The notes below the pieces were generated by a model. It was given only the letters and a program-made list of their open reading frames with translations. It made no database searches and had not been told where the DNA came from. From Luscinia megarhynchos (lineage: Eukaryota > Chordata > Aves > Passeriformes > Turdidae): DNA of 64,000 nucleotides. The translations under genes were made by a program, and so were the position numbers. The stretch is taken from NCBI GenBank assembly GCA_034336665.1, contig CM067570.1, positions 11,740,002 through 11,804,001 of the forward strand, given 5' to 3'. Shown here one piece after another: positions 1 to 12,700 of the stretch; the first letter of the stretch is position 1; every line of letters starts with the position of its first letter.

Positions 1-3000
1 ATGTGCATGTCCCATGTCCCTGCAGCCTCGTGCAGGTGAGCAGCTCCAGGCCAGTCCTCACTGCAGAGTTCTCAGTGTGCAGCACCTCCTCTTCAAGGGT
101 TTCCACAGCCTGATACTCTCTGATAAGCAAGTTCTCTTAACCTGGATGTGTGACACCAGAGCTCATTGTAGCCCTGTGCATTTCCTTCACTTCAGCAATG
201 GCTAAAGAAGGTGTCAAGATAATAAAAAGCCATTTAATGTCCATTGTTAACTCCTGCTTTAATTAACATTTTTCTTTCCAGTCCCTTTGAGAAGAAATTC
301 CAGGCTTGCCTATTTTGTAAAAGTCAGGTTCATTTTAAAATGGTTTAAAAGAGAAGAAAATGCCTATAATCCAACCCAGAAAAAACACTCACCAATTTTT
401 TCCTTACTGTATAACACATTCTAAAAGACTTCTGCAAATGTTCACCAAAATTTGGATTCACTGCCTTATAAAATGAAGTAATGCTAAAAAAGTTGCACTT
501 TTTATTTGCTCTCCCTGATTAATGCTCTTGAAAAAAATTCTAAAGAAGTAGGTAAGTATTTTTCAGAGTGAGGTACATGCAAAGCTTGCATGTATTATCT
601 ACACCAATTGAGATGAAATTCAACAAACTTGAGTGGCACAGGTCAAAAAATTCTCCTATATTTTGCAAAACTAAATGAAGTCACTAGAGCAGTGCCATTA
701 AAAGCAACCAAGACATGGAGTCATTTAAACGGCTTCCTCTAGATGGCTAGGTTAAGCTCTGTTAAAATTAATCCTTTTTCATGCTGGCAGGTGTAACAAA
801 GAAAACCTTTTTGTATGGAGTGCAAAGAGGGTATTTTACCCTCTCAAAGGAAAGCTGCTTGATATTTCCATGGAGAAAACAGCACAAGTGATTAACAATT
901 TAGATTTCCCATTCCTAAGCTTTGTTTATATAAATATATGGGGGATCATTTCTGAATCTGTAAGAGGATTTTCTACAGTCCAATGTAAAGAACTTAAAAC
1001 TGCCATAAATGAGATGTTAAAAAAAAAATAAACAGATTGCCTTGATAAATGCCAGTTATTGCAGACTGAGCTCCACTGTGGTAACACACAGAGCAGCTGA
1101 CATTTAAAAGGAACCTGACTAGAATGCTAGCTCCCTAGGTAGAATTTTTTCTTCTCTAAAATAATCTCAGGTCTTTGTGTGGTTCCCACAAGACAGGATC
1201 TCTGTAGTGGTGCTCAGCCCTTCCCGACTCACGGTTATGACCTACTTCAGGACAGCCTTTTACACACACACAAGCAGCAAATGAGCTTCTTGAGCTGGGT
1301 CCAACGATGGGCATGTCATTGCTGGGACAGAAGGGACTCCAGAGACCAGGTCTTTGACATAAACATGGAGAGCAAAATGAGCTTCACTCTCCTCCACCTC
1401 CCCGCTGACTTTCATCCCTCTTCTCTGCAGGCTTAATTCTTCCTCAGTTTTCCCCAACTAATATCCCTCTCCCTGACTTGATTTCTGTAAAGGAATGAGC
1501 CCATTTTCATTGAGAAATAGTGCTGGAATTTTTTTTTTCCAAATGCAGAGACAGATGAAAATAGCAAGCAACAATAGTTTCCATCTTCATGCTACTTTCT
1601 TGCTCCCTGGGGCTTTCCCTTCAGGACAGAGAAAAAGATCAATATGCTTTGTCCTCAAGCTCTCAGCCTGTGGGAATTGCTTCACTGACCTGCTTCTTTC
1701 CTGCTCTTCACAGGTCTCTCCTACCAGTTTTAAAGAGCAGGATCCCAGTCAGTGTCTGACTGTCTGAAGGGCTGCCCCCATTTACAGAGAGGTAGCCTTG
1801 GTGCTGCTTGATGGCTCAACAGCAAGCTTTCTGGGGGTATTTTTAACTTTTTTTTTTTCCTTTGTCTGAATAAAGAAATCCCTACACTCAAAACTCTCCT
1901 TCCTTGTTGATTAGCAAATCTTGAACTGCCTCAGCTACTCCTGTTAAGCACTAAACGTAGCACGCATGTTAGTACAAAATTTACATAACTGACCCCTCTC
2001 AGTTTCTGGCAAAGGTCCACAAAATCTAATTCTTACTTGATGATAACTATGCTCGTTGATATAATTTCTCTCTGTCCCAAAGGAGGCAAGTCAAGAATAG
2101 ACAACAGAGCATTTAAAGAAGCAATAGCCAGGTTCATGGCTGATAAAGTACCAGCTCTTTGCTCAGAAAAACTCCAAACAAGTGCTATAGGATAACTGTG
2201 CACTAACCCTTTATGCTCTTCCACAGTAGAAGCCTCATATGAAAGTACAGGGAAGGACATGCCAACCTTTGCTCCCATGCCCTTGCCATGACAGCTTGTC
2301 TGCAGCAGCCATGCAAGACGTGCAGGGTGACTTCACCAGCAGAAACAGATCACCTTCTGACTTCTACCACTGACCAAAGATTTTTCCGCATCCTCATCTC
2401 CCTGACTGAGAGGGATACATGCTGGGCACGGTGATAACTTCTGAAAACTGTGATGAAAGAAAATATAAAATGACTCTGAACAGCCCCTGGGACTCTCCTC
2501 AGTGCACCTGAGAATGCCAGGACCATCACTGCATAAACCCCACAAATATAGGTAGCAAAAATGTCTCTGTTCTATTCCTGTCTGTTGAATTCAGAACAAG
2601 TTTAAAACTTTGAATTAAATTTCTAGTCTTTGGAAAGTTTACCCTTTACACAGAGATGAAGAACTAATAAAGCTGGAAGGAAACAATACATTTTTAAAGC
2701 TGACTGAGACTCAGAACATCGGGTAAGGACTGTTCAAAATGTGCTCACTGCCACATCATTTTGACAGTACAGCAGTGTCTCAGCAGGTTGTAATGCAACT
2801 CCTTGGTATTTCTAAGTGCACTGGGCCGCTAGGATCACTCTCTGGGAAGAGACGTCAAGGTTGTTATTAGAAAGTTGTTTACATTTAATTAAAACGCTCA
2901 ACTTATCTGAGCTTCCATAAGGTTAATAAACCCATCAGATTTCTAGAGGGATTATAATCAGAACATATATGTTCCAGTAACTTTCCTCTGTTTCTGCAGA

Positions 3001-3460
3001 TTTCTATAAAATATTTAAGTCCATCAAATATTGAACGTGCACATTTAATGATCTAAACTTTTATTTTAGAAGGAGGTTTTTGAGTTTGAAAAGTTATCTG
3101 TAAATACTTAAACTCAAAAGAAAACTTGGCAGAAGCACTCTTTAGCTACAGGAGCTTGTGAAAATGCGATGATCTTTCATTCAGCCTGACTAGTTTACAG
3201 AGAAACTCCGCAGCCTTTACAGGTTTAACCTCTTAATACTTTCAGGTTTTTGAATCCTGCACTTTCATTGCCTAGAGCTGTACTTGTTTGTGATTCTGCA
3301 CAATTTCTAGGTGATTTATTAACCTCTATTCCAGTATCAACAGCAATAATATTTCTACATTTGTGTTCCCACTACCCGGAGCCCACTTTGGTTCTTTGGG
3401 ATGCTTTTCTGAAATGCTGCCTACCCCAAGCCAAGCACTCTGTCCGGGTGCATCCTTCCT
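1..3460. other. Non-coding DNA without a recognised gene
   Basis: AT-rich single-copy-looking sequence. Open frames here are at most about 90 codons and show no family signature. The only stretch that stands out is about 2860-3000, where TTTAATTAA, GGTTAATAA and GGATTATAA homeodomain-type cores cluster, as often seen in conserved non-coding elements. I see no RNA gene or recognisable repeat. Confidence 0.6.
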
Positions 3461-3471
3461 CCTTCCTCAAG

Positions 3472-3530
3472 GTTTGGCATGGAGATGCCCTGATCCTGCA
3501 GCTGAGAGCAGCTGTGAAGAGGACTCACAG
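3472..3530 (+). other. Exon-like segment (weak candidate)
   Basis: A pyrimidine-rich run (CCTTCCTCCTTCCTCAAG) ends in an AG at 3470-3471, and a near-ideal donor GTAAGTAAG starts at 3531. The 59-nt interval between them is open in at least one frame but encodes nothing I recognise. It could be an exon of an unannotated lncRNA or chance. No partner exon can be linked to it from sequence alone. Confidence 0.15.
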
Positions 3531-3716
3531 GTAAGTAAGCTGGAGCAGGGCTGGGAGCAGCCAAGTGGATCAGGTCCCCGGGGCACGGCAGGGAGTGCAC
3601 TGCCTGCTTGGCCCCGAGACAACCTGTGCTATTTTCCACCAAGTAGCACTTGCTGATGATATCGGCAAGGCAAGGCCCACAGCCAACTCATGCATTATGT
3701 TGCTGATGTTACAGAA

Positions 3717-4925
3717 TCAAGTTTTATAGGAGAAGGCAGCTGGAAGAGGCCTCCAGAGAAATCTAGCTCACCTCTGTCCAAAAACAAGATCAGCAATGCT
3801 TGCGTCATTTTGACAGATGCTCACCCCACTTGTTTGCAAAGCCTTCCAATACCAAAGGCTCCCTAATCTTCCCAGCAAGTCTTGACTATTCTTACCATTA
3901 TAAAGTCATGGTTTTTCTAATGACTAACCTCTCTGTACTATCTGAGTGTATTACTTTGTCTTATGCAAGACAAACAGTTTATTTGCTCCCTTTCATGTAT
4001 TTAAAGATTATTTTGCCTTCTTTCAATCCTGCCTTCTACAGACAAAACTTTCATTCATTCTTCCCTTCCATACTGAGGTTTCTGTATCTGTGACCATTCT
4101 GCCTGGTCTCCTCTGATCCCTCCAATCTACAGTTACAGTTTTCCAGTCAAAGTGGCACCCTGTTCACAGTGGTTTCACCAGAAATACACTTCTCTAGTTT
4201 ACTTACAAGAAAACACTGTGAAACAGCATCAAACCCACAAACCAACAGACACAATGAATAAAATTTCCCACATGATAGAAGGGTGTATTGTTCTGTTACA
4301 GAAGGAAGTTGGATATATCTGACATTATTTGCTATTGATAAGTCTATGGCCTTTGCTTGTTTCCATTATTTCCTTAATGTCTTGTAACAGTATTTTATGA
4401 AGAAATTAAGCTGAACTGTCTCAATTATTTTTTTCCTTCTTAAATGTATCCACTAGGTTTCCTTTTTCCATCAGTCTAGTACTTTTTCCATCATCTGTAT
4501 AAATTAATAAAAATATCCATAAGCAGTCCCTTTTAAAGTATTCTCCAGATTTTATTTACTGAAAGATGAGGTCTTGCCCTTATGTCCCTCGATTACTTAT
4601 GGTAACATGGACAAAGTTGGCACTTCTAGTGAAGATGTGGCTGTCTGCCAAAGAGCAGTAAGCACTGCAATCTTTGCAACTTCATCTGCTAATAACTTGC
4701 CTGTGTTATGTAACAGGGCAGCAATAGTTGGCCATCTTCTTACTTTTCTGGTTATCTAAGGTCCATTAGGTTACTGTTACTTTTCATAATGGGAAGCCTT
4801 CCATTTCTTAGTCTTTGCATGTAATTATTTTTTTCTTACCTTGTGTTTTAAAACTGCTCCCCTGTATTTCTCACTATACTTGCCTTCTAGGCTTGATACC
4901 TCAGATGCAGAAATTGCCCAAAATG
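3717..4925 (-). mobile_element. Old CR1 LINE fragment, antisense
   Basis: Read on the plus strand, the segment follows the order of an inverted CR1. It opens with a diverged 3' end (ACAGAATCAAG..GGAAGAGGCCTCC, 3713-3755). Next come the 3' UTR-side blocks typical of CR1 (TTTTTCTAATGACTAACCTC near 3913; a block ending CTTCTACAGACAAAAC near 4045). From about 4300 to 4760 it matches remembered reverse-transcriptase-side CR1 sequence (AGTTGGATATATCTGACATT; GTGAAGATGTGGCTGTCTGCC). No frame is intact. Divergence is high, so insertion is old. Family assignment is from recalled consensus and the distal end is uncertain. Confidence 0.65.
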
Positions 4926-4931
4926 CCTCCT

Positions 4932-4966
4932 TACAGAATCACAGGGTTGGAAGACTCCTTCAAGAT
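4932..4966 (-). mobile_element. CR1 3'-terminal fragment
   Basis: TACAGAATCACAGGGTTGGA followed by AGACTCCTTCAAGA is the inverted terminal block of sauropsid CR1 elements (AGAATCA..GGTTGGAAGGGACCTT type). Only the tail is recognisable, which fits the frequent 5' truncation of CR1. It directly follows the preceding CR1 and may be a second insertion. Confidence 0.5.
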
Positions 4967-5013
4967 ACAAATCAAAAATCTTAAATAAAAGAAATCAACT
5001 TAAATTTGTCATT

Positions 5014-5035
5014 CCCCCCCCCCCCTTTTTTTTTT
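5014..5035 (+). repeat. C12-T10 homopolymer junction
   Basis: Twelve C followed directly by ten T. Likely to be length-variable and prone to sequencing error. Confidence 0.9.
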
Positions 5036-5039
5036 CTCC

Positions 5040-6395
5040 TTCTGAATATCCTCATAATTGTGGCACTTGGGTTGAAAAATATGGGATTAGACTTGATTGT
5101 TAGGATTCATATATTAAAACCAGAATCTTCCTAAAGAAAAATCTGTATTTCTGCTCCTGCCCAGCAATGGCAAGACAAACTGAGTGTTCAATCACACATA
5201 TATATCAGCTGCATCTGTATGTGTTGCAGTGCTTTCTGAGGTCTGTAGAAATCCAGCAAAGTCACAGCCCTGCAGAGCCTGCCCATTTCTGCAGCAATCC
5301 TGGTAGGACAACACTGGGGGTGTGGGCCACACAACAGGTACAGGTAGGAGACTGTTGGGGTCAGAGACTTCCCAGCTGGAATTCCCTTTACCTTGCATTT
5401 TGGGGTATCAGAAAACCTCTGTAACACTTGTTGAAAAAATCTCCTGCATAAGCTTTCAAAGTCTCTGAAATTTTATCTTTAAGTTTACTTCTTTCCATGC
5501 TCTAAGTAGATGTTAAAGACATTTTTTTTCCCCTCCTCAGTATATTTTCAGGCTATACTGAAGGATAAACCTATCATGTTTCTGACCCACTAGAAAAGCT
5601 GCTTTAGTGTTGCAGGAAATGTAATCTGTATGACCGACATGAAAGTGTTATAAGATGTGAGCTGCAGAGATTTTGGAAGGTTGTGTCTGAGCCACAACAT
5701 CCATTCTTCATTGCTAGGCTTTGCAAGCTAATATCCTCTTAGCCTAATTTAAAATCATTAATTAAAACTGAGTTGAAACTTATGTGTAATGTAATAAGGA
5801 CAAGAGGTCCCATGCCAAAAGAGAAGAGGAAGTTTTAAAAGATGTCCATGTATTTATATTTGCTCTGCTTTTCTTGAATCAGATTTTACTGTACAACATG
5901 ACCTCAATTTAGTAAAGTCCTCAGATTCGTGAAGTTTACACACACATTTTGATGAAAAATTAGTAATTACTATGATGAAACTAGGAAGCAGGCAGGCGGC
6001 TAGCAGGTTTTTTTCGAGGAAATTATAAACACAATCCCTCTATTTCTTGGTCCTTCAAGGCACTGAGTATATCACATCAACGCAGTAAGGAAAATCTGTT
6101 GAAATCAGTTGGAAATCCTGACTAGCACAATATGAGCTGTTGCTGCAGTGTAAGAAGTTCTTCATCTCAGCAAGTGATATGCTACAACAGGTTTTGTGAA
6201 GCGAATTCATTTTCTCTCCCGTGCGTGCTGGGGTGGAGGCGGGGAGGAGGATGGGGAGCGGGAAGTAGAAAAGATGGCAGGGTAAAGAAGTTAGCATTTC
6301 TTTTTATTAAACCTCTGCTAGTTTTCAGTGGGTGTAAAAAATAGTTAAATTCTGTAATTAAATTATAATTCCAATCTTAAACAATAAAAAGAAAT
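5040..6395. other. Non-coding DNA, nothing recognised
   Basis: No credible open frame, RNA gene or repeat. A short G-rich stretch (GGAGGCGGGGAGGAGGATGGGGAGCGGG, in two halves at about 6234-6262) has four or more short G runs and could form a weak G-quadruplex on the plus strand. Confidence 0.5.
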
Positions 6396-6399
6396 CCTG

Positions 6400-6725
6400 T
6401 AATAATCTATGTGCAGTGCCTGACAGCTGGGCCGTCTGATCCTTGCAGTCTGCTTACAAATTGGTATTAGTGGCACTAATAAAGCTGATTAATGTTGTGA
6501 CTAGAGACCCACTAACCTGACACTGCCAGCTGGGCGCACAAAGGCTGTCAATCTACATGGCAGCTGTTAAACTATGAGCGCCGTAGCCTTTAATTTACAT
6601 TTCAGCAACCTCCTCACTGTAATGCATTTTAATGGGCACGAATAAAAACCGCTGGTGACGTGCAGGAATTTCACAGGATATCGGTGTGTACACATTATAT
6701 TAGTAAAATACCACTAATCAAAAGA
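6400..6725. promoter_or_regulatory. Candidate conserved enhancer with E-boxes and PBX/MEIS/homeodomain sites
   Basis: Three CAGCTG E-boxes lie within 145 bp (6424-6429, 6527-6532, 6561-6566). The first is preceded by TGA, making TGACAGCTG, an overlapping MEIS/E-box arrangement. TGATTAAT lies at 6486-6493 and CTGTCAATC, a PBX/MEIS-type site, at 6545-6553. TTTAATTTACAT and TTTTAATGG follow between 6589 and 6635. The block has no open frame and is more motif-dense and more balanced in composition than its flanks. Bound factors and activity are inference; vertebrate conservation was not tested. Confidence 0.35.
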
Positions 6726-6729
6726 CCAG

Positions 6730-9700
6730 AGATAAAGCCAATTCTTTCCTCAGTTACTTTTCTTGAGACCTGTAGAAACTCTGTCATAAGCAATGCACTT
6801 ACTGCAGATTGCCACTGGTATAGCTGAGGGCACACTTACAGCCAGTTTACCCATCCTGAAGAATTATGATAGCTCACTAATTTCCATGATACAAATAGCC
6901 AGGAAGATACTATCTGCATCTTAATGGCATTTTCCCACAACTGCTTTGCTCACAAGCACTTTGGAGAGTCCCAGAACAGTTCCTGTCCATCATTCAGTGA
7001 TCTTTAGCAAACCACCCTTCTGACACTTTTTGGAGAACCGTGGCTGGACTAGGAACCCAAGCAACTCATTCCCTTCACCATGTTATTTTCTGGCAAAGGG
7101 ATTGCTGCATTTCCTGTGCTCTAACAGTACTATGTGTAAACTATATATAAACAGAAGTTTATAAGCTTTTAAGACTATCAATCCAGGACCGTCCATAAAT
7201 ATTCAGTCCAACTGATCCACTTACTACTTAAAGAATTTACAGTAATGATACATGAGTTGCTATATTAAAACAAAAATATAGAAAATCAACAAATGTTCCA
7301 AGGCTAGTCCATAGGAAATATGGTCTACTTAAGGCAGACATCCTGGTGGAATTTTTGTACATTTTTAGAAAAATATTATTTTTAATTCTTTAATCTTTGA
7401 CTGCTTTGTTGCCAAAATGCCCAAGAAATGTCCTTTCATTCTTCCATGGTGTTGTCCTGGCAACATCCAAAAGCTAGAAATTTTTCTTTTTTTTTTTTTT
7501 GGAGGGAAGGAGTTATATAGGAGGTAAGTGAAAAAAAGAATACAATCCCAGAGTGTTTATATTACTCATTCTAAAAAACATATATAAATCTGAGGACATC
7601 ACAAATACTCAAACATATATTAAAATCTCAAATAGGCTATTGACTACAAAAAACTAGTTTTGTCTATCTAAGAACTGCTATCTATTGTTACTGAGTCTCT
7701 GCTATCAAGAATATATTTTCTTCTCTCTCAGTTCCCAGAGCACAGGTGAGCATGTATATATTTCTGAAAAAAATCAGAATTAAGCTACTTGTTAAAAATC
7801 CCCATGCTACAATTCATTGAGTGAGCTAAGATTTAAACCCAAGTAGATTAGCTCTTGTTCCTGGGGTTTTTTAATAACTTGACAAATCTTCTGTTCTCAT
7901 CCAAGCAGAGTATTACTTTTTTTTAATGTAGCCTTTTGAGGACAGGGACAAAGAACAGAGAATTAAGGACATGGTGAGAGTTGGGTTAACATTTGCCCGC
8001 GTAGCTCAGGTCATGCATCTTGGTTTGCTGTTACTTCCGACTCACACAGTATCAAGTTCAAAGGCAAGTGAAGAGGCCATGAAAGGAACAGTGTTTGTAC
8101 ACCACTCTGAGTACAAAAATGAAGGTACCCTCTTGTCACATCAGCAGTCAGCTCTTGTGCCTTTTGTCTTTTCTTCTGACATTTCACAGAAAACATTGTG
8201 AACGGGGAATCTGATGACTTCCTAACCCTGGAATCTTGCTGATGTAAAATACTTTCTTAACTAGTACAGTGTTAATTAAAATTTGGGATAAAAAAGCTAC
8301 CAGAAACTGTACTGTAGAGTCAGCAGAATAAGGCAAATTGTACTCAACTGGCAGAGTGAGCTTCATTAATATACAAGTTGCAAGATCTTGTCGTTTATTT
8401 GAGTTTCTATCACTGGGGAATCTTCTGCGCCTCATATTCTCAGGCAGCACCTGGCAAAATCAATGATTTTGGCCAAAATATTGCAATATTGAGCTGCCCT
8501 CAGCTGTGTCCCCACAGGGCTAACAGACCTCCCTCCTCAAGCCAAAGAATGCTTTTGTCATGAGACTCTCATTAAAACCAAGGCAGAACTCTGTGCTCTG
8601 GACAGAGGAAAGGTGTGATGCATTTGCAGCACTGGTTCATTGTCACTGCTCAGTATCATGAGACCATTTCAACCCCAGGAATGATCAAACTTTTCTATCA
8701 GTCCAACTCTGATTCCCAGGAGAGTATCATGTGGAAAAGGAAAACAAGTGTCTAAGTCCTAGAATCCTCTCTCCCTTTTCCTTCTGCAAACTAAAACAGG
8801 AGTAAGATGACAAAAAACATACCTTATAACTATCACAGTGTCAGTAAGTCCCATGATTTTTTACATCCACTGGGGAGGGGGAAGGGAGAACATACAGAAT
8901 AAAATCTGTTAACACAGCTGAAATGCAAGGCCAGAAGAAGAAAATCCAACCCTAGCATCTATAACAGGATCTATTAGAAGTGGAGAGAACCATGAAATCA
9001 CCTACTTATTTTTCTAACTTCCATCAGATAACAGGATTCAAAGAATTGTATAAATGCCAAGATAGATTAGATACAATAGATAGAACCAATTGTTTGTTCA
9101 GGCCGTGCTACAAATATGCCAGTCAAATGCACATGTAGTCTTTTAGGACTACATGCAAAGATGTAAATGTTTAACTTGAATAGACTGGGGCTGAAGACAT
9201 CCTTAGCCTGCAATCTTCACATGACATTTCCTTTCTCTTTTCCCTATTTCCTAACGTAAGTTAGAATTAGTAAGGAACAATCTCTCTCAGGATTTTTTAA
9301 GTATAGCAAGAACAAAAGTAAAGTTCTGCTTTATAATACAAAACTAAATGCAGTTACTTTTCATCATCTCTAACAATTAATAGAAGCATTAACTATTGAA
9401 TTGAATAGCTGCAATTTGGACTAGACAACTTCTTTAAGAAGTGTTTTCTACAGGAGAAAATAAACTTTTAAGTGGGGACTGACTCTTGCAGTAGAAGTTA
9501 AAGCAGTGAGCTTCACCTTATCAAATCAAACTGTGTTCTGCTTTTAATGGAAACATCTTGTCTTCACATACCCACTCAAAGGTTTCACTGAGAGAAGAGC
9601 TTACATACAATATTTCTCCTTCCACAGTTTAATTTTCATGAGTTCCTACTGATAGGGGTCAAGTGAAATAACATTTCATAAGCAGAAGTTTATGACTAGG

Positions 9701-12700
9701 TTTTCTTGCCAGAACAGAATGGCATCTGTTCCCATGCATGTTTAATTTAAATATTTTTCATGAATGTGGGATGATGGTATAAATATTTGAAATCATCAAT
9801 ATAGTAGACTGCACTATAGCATGGAAAGGCTGCTGCACAGCTGCTGTTAAATTATAGATTTCTTATGCAATGAATACATTTAACTTGTCTTTTGAAGAAT
9901 TAAAAAATTATGTCTTCTGTCTAAAATACTTTGTCAGATCTTTAAGAGATGTTCTTCATATGACCTACAGCTTACAGACAACTGAAAGCATAACTCTGTG
10001 ACCCCATCATGAGTGACACTTACATAGGCTGAACTGATGGAGCCAGGGCAACAGCATGCTGCTCATGGGCGATGGCTGAGTTTCTTTTCTTTGCCATCTT
10101 TAATCTCCCCTTCTTCCACTCATGAACCTGTTCTCAATAAAAATAGCTCTCCATTCCCATACCTTGGTCTGCAGTCTGATTCTCCAGTTTACATTCTAGA
10201 AAACACTCATCTCTCCAGTGCTAACTTGAAAAAAAACTATAAAATCAAACACCACTACAACAAAATACTATTTTTGCCTTTTTCTCCATCCCAGGAACAT
10301 GATGATGTGCCAGTTTACATCATCTGTAAAAATTCTGACAACCAAATCTCAGAGGCAGATGAGGCTCTCCCTTATGTACAAGTCACTTAAAAGAGCCTGA
10401 AGAAGTTTTTGTTAAAGGCAACCAAATCCAGGATGTGAGGGAAAGGAGATACTAGCATGTTTCATGACATTGTTTATGCTGATACTTGGAACCCAGGACG
10501 ATTTGTCATGAAACAAACATTGGCAATTTTCACAACTTAACAGACAGAAAAATGACCATTTTCTTATGGTCCAACTCACCAGCTACATCTTTTTAAAAAG
10601 CAAAAAATGACCTTATTTTTAAAACAGGTATTGCAGAAAAACTCTTCTCATTGTAGGGCATGTTTACCTGCTCTTACCATGATCCAAAAATTAATTTATT
10701 GACAGAATAATATCTTTGGAGTCTTGGCATTACAAAGTCTGCTTTAAAACTGTTTAATTGTTAAAGCTAATTACAAGTTATATAATTTTGCTGTGCTATT
10801 CATTCTGGTGATTATCTGTAAACATAAACCACGTAAGTGCCATAGCAATGGAGAAGGCAAGACATGTAGTGAAATATTATATGTGTGGTGGCATAAAGCT
10901 TTATTGGCATGAGCTAGGAATGGATGCATTACTCATGAATGGTGAAGCCAGCAGTAAATTAAGAAGGTGGCCCCAAGTGAGTATTAGTCACCTAAATACA
11001 ACCATATGCCACCAGATTTTGCGTTACGTTTTCACAGAAATGTTATTTCTAAGATTTGCAGAGAATTTCTAAATGGACTCCAACTTCAAAGCCTCACAAA
11101 CGAAGACCTAAGAACCAACATGTGTGCAACCCACCTCACCCCTGCCAAACTTTAAATCATTAATGAACTCACCTATAAATCAAGATATTTATCGCAAATG
11201 GGGCTTTTTTACCAACCATTTCTGGAGAGTAGAAACAGCCTGCATTGAATGCCATGAAGTCACCCTGCTTGTTTCTCTTTGCAAAGCTTAGATCACAAAC
11301 CACTTCCCACCTACTGAGGGGAGGCTTGTGTGGCAGGAGCATCTAAAAAACAGTATGAAAACTGCTGATCTTGATACAGTGCATCATGCCTGCAAACTAA
11401 ATGCTACATCTTTGACAAAGTCGCAGAATTCAGGGAGTAACTATGAATATTACCCATCTTGCAAAAGATAAGCTTGTAAGAGGCTGTTATGGCCCATATA
11501 TAGCATAATATAGGAGTTGTCAGCTACTAGCATTTGCTCAGAGCAGCTTTTGAGCCACAACAGCAATACAGAATGAGCTCTGTGTTGCCTTAGCTGTGTT
11601 ATTTTAACAGTAATTCAATTTGCTGGGTACAGTGGGTCACATTTTGGTTGTTTGTGAGTGATCTGGAGGGAAGCAAACGCACCATCAGGGCAAGAACTGT
11701 CCCGGGGGCTGTGCAGGGCACAGCCAGGGGCACCGAGGGTGTGCTGGGCACTCTGCTGCTGCTCTGGCTGCCTTCTGCCGTGTCCCGTGCTGCCATGGCT
11801 CAACCCACAGCTCTGTGGGAATTTTCGCATTCTCTGACAGTTTCTACAGTCCTTTATGTGAAAAGGGGATTGCAATACAGGTCCTGAGCATGAAGCCACA
11901 TGTCTCTGAGCTGTCTTGCGCCCAGAGGGCAGGAAGCTTGAAGTCAGTGTGAGGAAGCTTGAAACAACTGGGCAAAGCAGGTACTTAATGCACAAGCACA
12001 GCCTGGGAGAGCCTAAGAAACAACATAAGCCAAGAGCTGAGCAAGGTTTGGTGTGTTTTGCACTTTACATATGCAGATTCTTATAAATTGTAAAGCTATC
12101 AATTACACCCATGTTTGGCTAATACATGCACACAGAGTAACAACTGTTTACAGATCAAAAAGAAAACAACAGATCACCTTCCAATAGGGTTATTTTTTCA
12201 ACTAAAATGGAGGGGGATTGCAAGCCAGCTCTTCCTTTCCCCCTTCTTCATGGCTATTTCTGTACATACTTCAACAAACCCAAATGAAACCATTCTCCAA
12301 CAGGGAGGGGGGAAAAAAAGGGAAAAGAAAGAAAGGATGGAGCCCTCAGAAAACTGGCAAAGGGCTATTTTGTAAGGAGGGAACCAACGAAAACATTGGC
12401 ATAAGGCACAGTTGGAGGGTGTCAAATCCGATGTGGCAGCCCTTTCTTGTGCTGCTATGTGGAATTTGCTTCAAAAGATCAGCAAAATGCAACTCTTCAT
12501 ACCTGAACTAATACAGATCCATGTAAATTTGAGCTCTGATCTCATGGAGCCAGTCACATCGCTAGAGGCTCAAAAGAACTTGTCTTTGTTTGTTTTTGAA
12601 GTCTATGTGAAACCGGATTTCACATACTAATATCTTGATCCAAACAATATAAAAGAATGTTTCTCTGTTCTCCTCACCCTCTCAATAGAGCTTTCCTCTA

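Noticed and set aside
10037..10390. 117-codon plus-strand frame
   Set aside because: No signal peptide, domain, repeat or plausible splice context; length is compatible with chance in 64 kb.
11615..11995. 126-codon minus-strand frame in a GC-rich patch
   Set aside because: GC-rich DNA lacks stops on both strands here; opposite-strand frames are equally open, and no homology is recognised.
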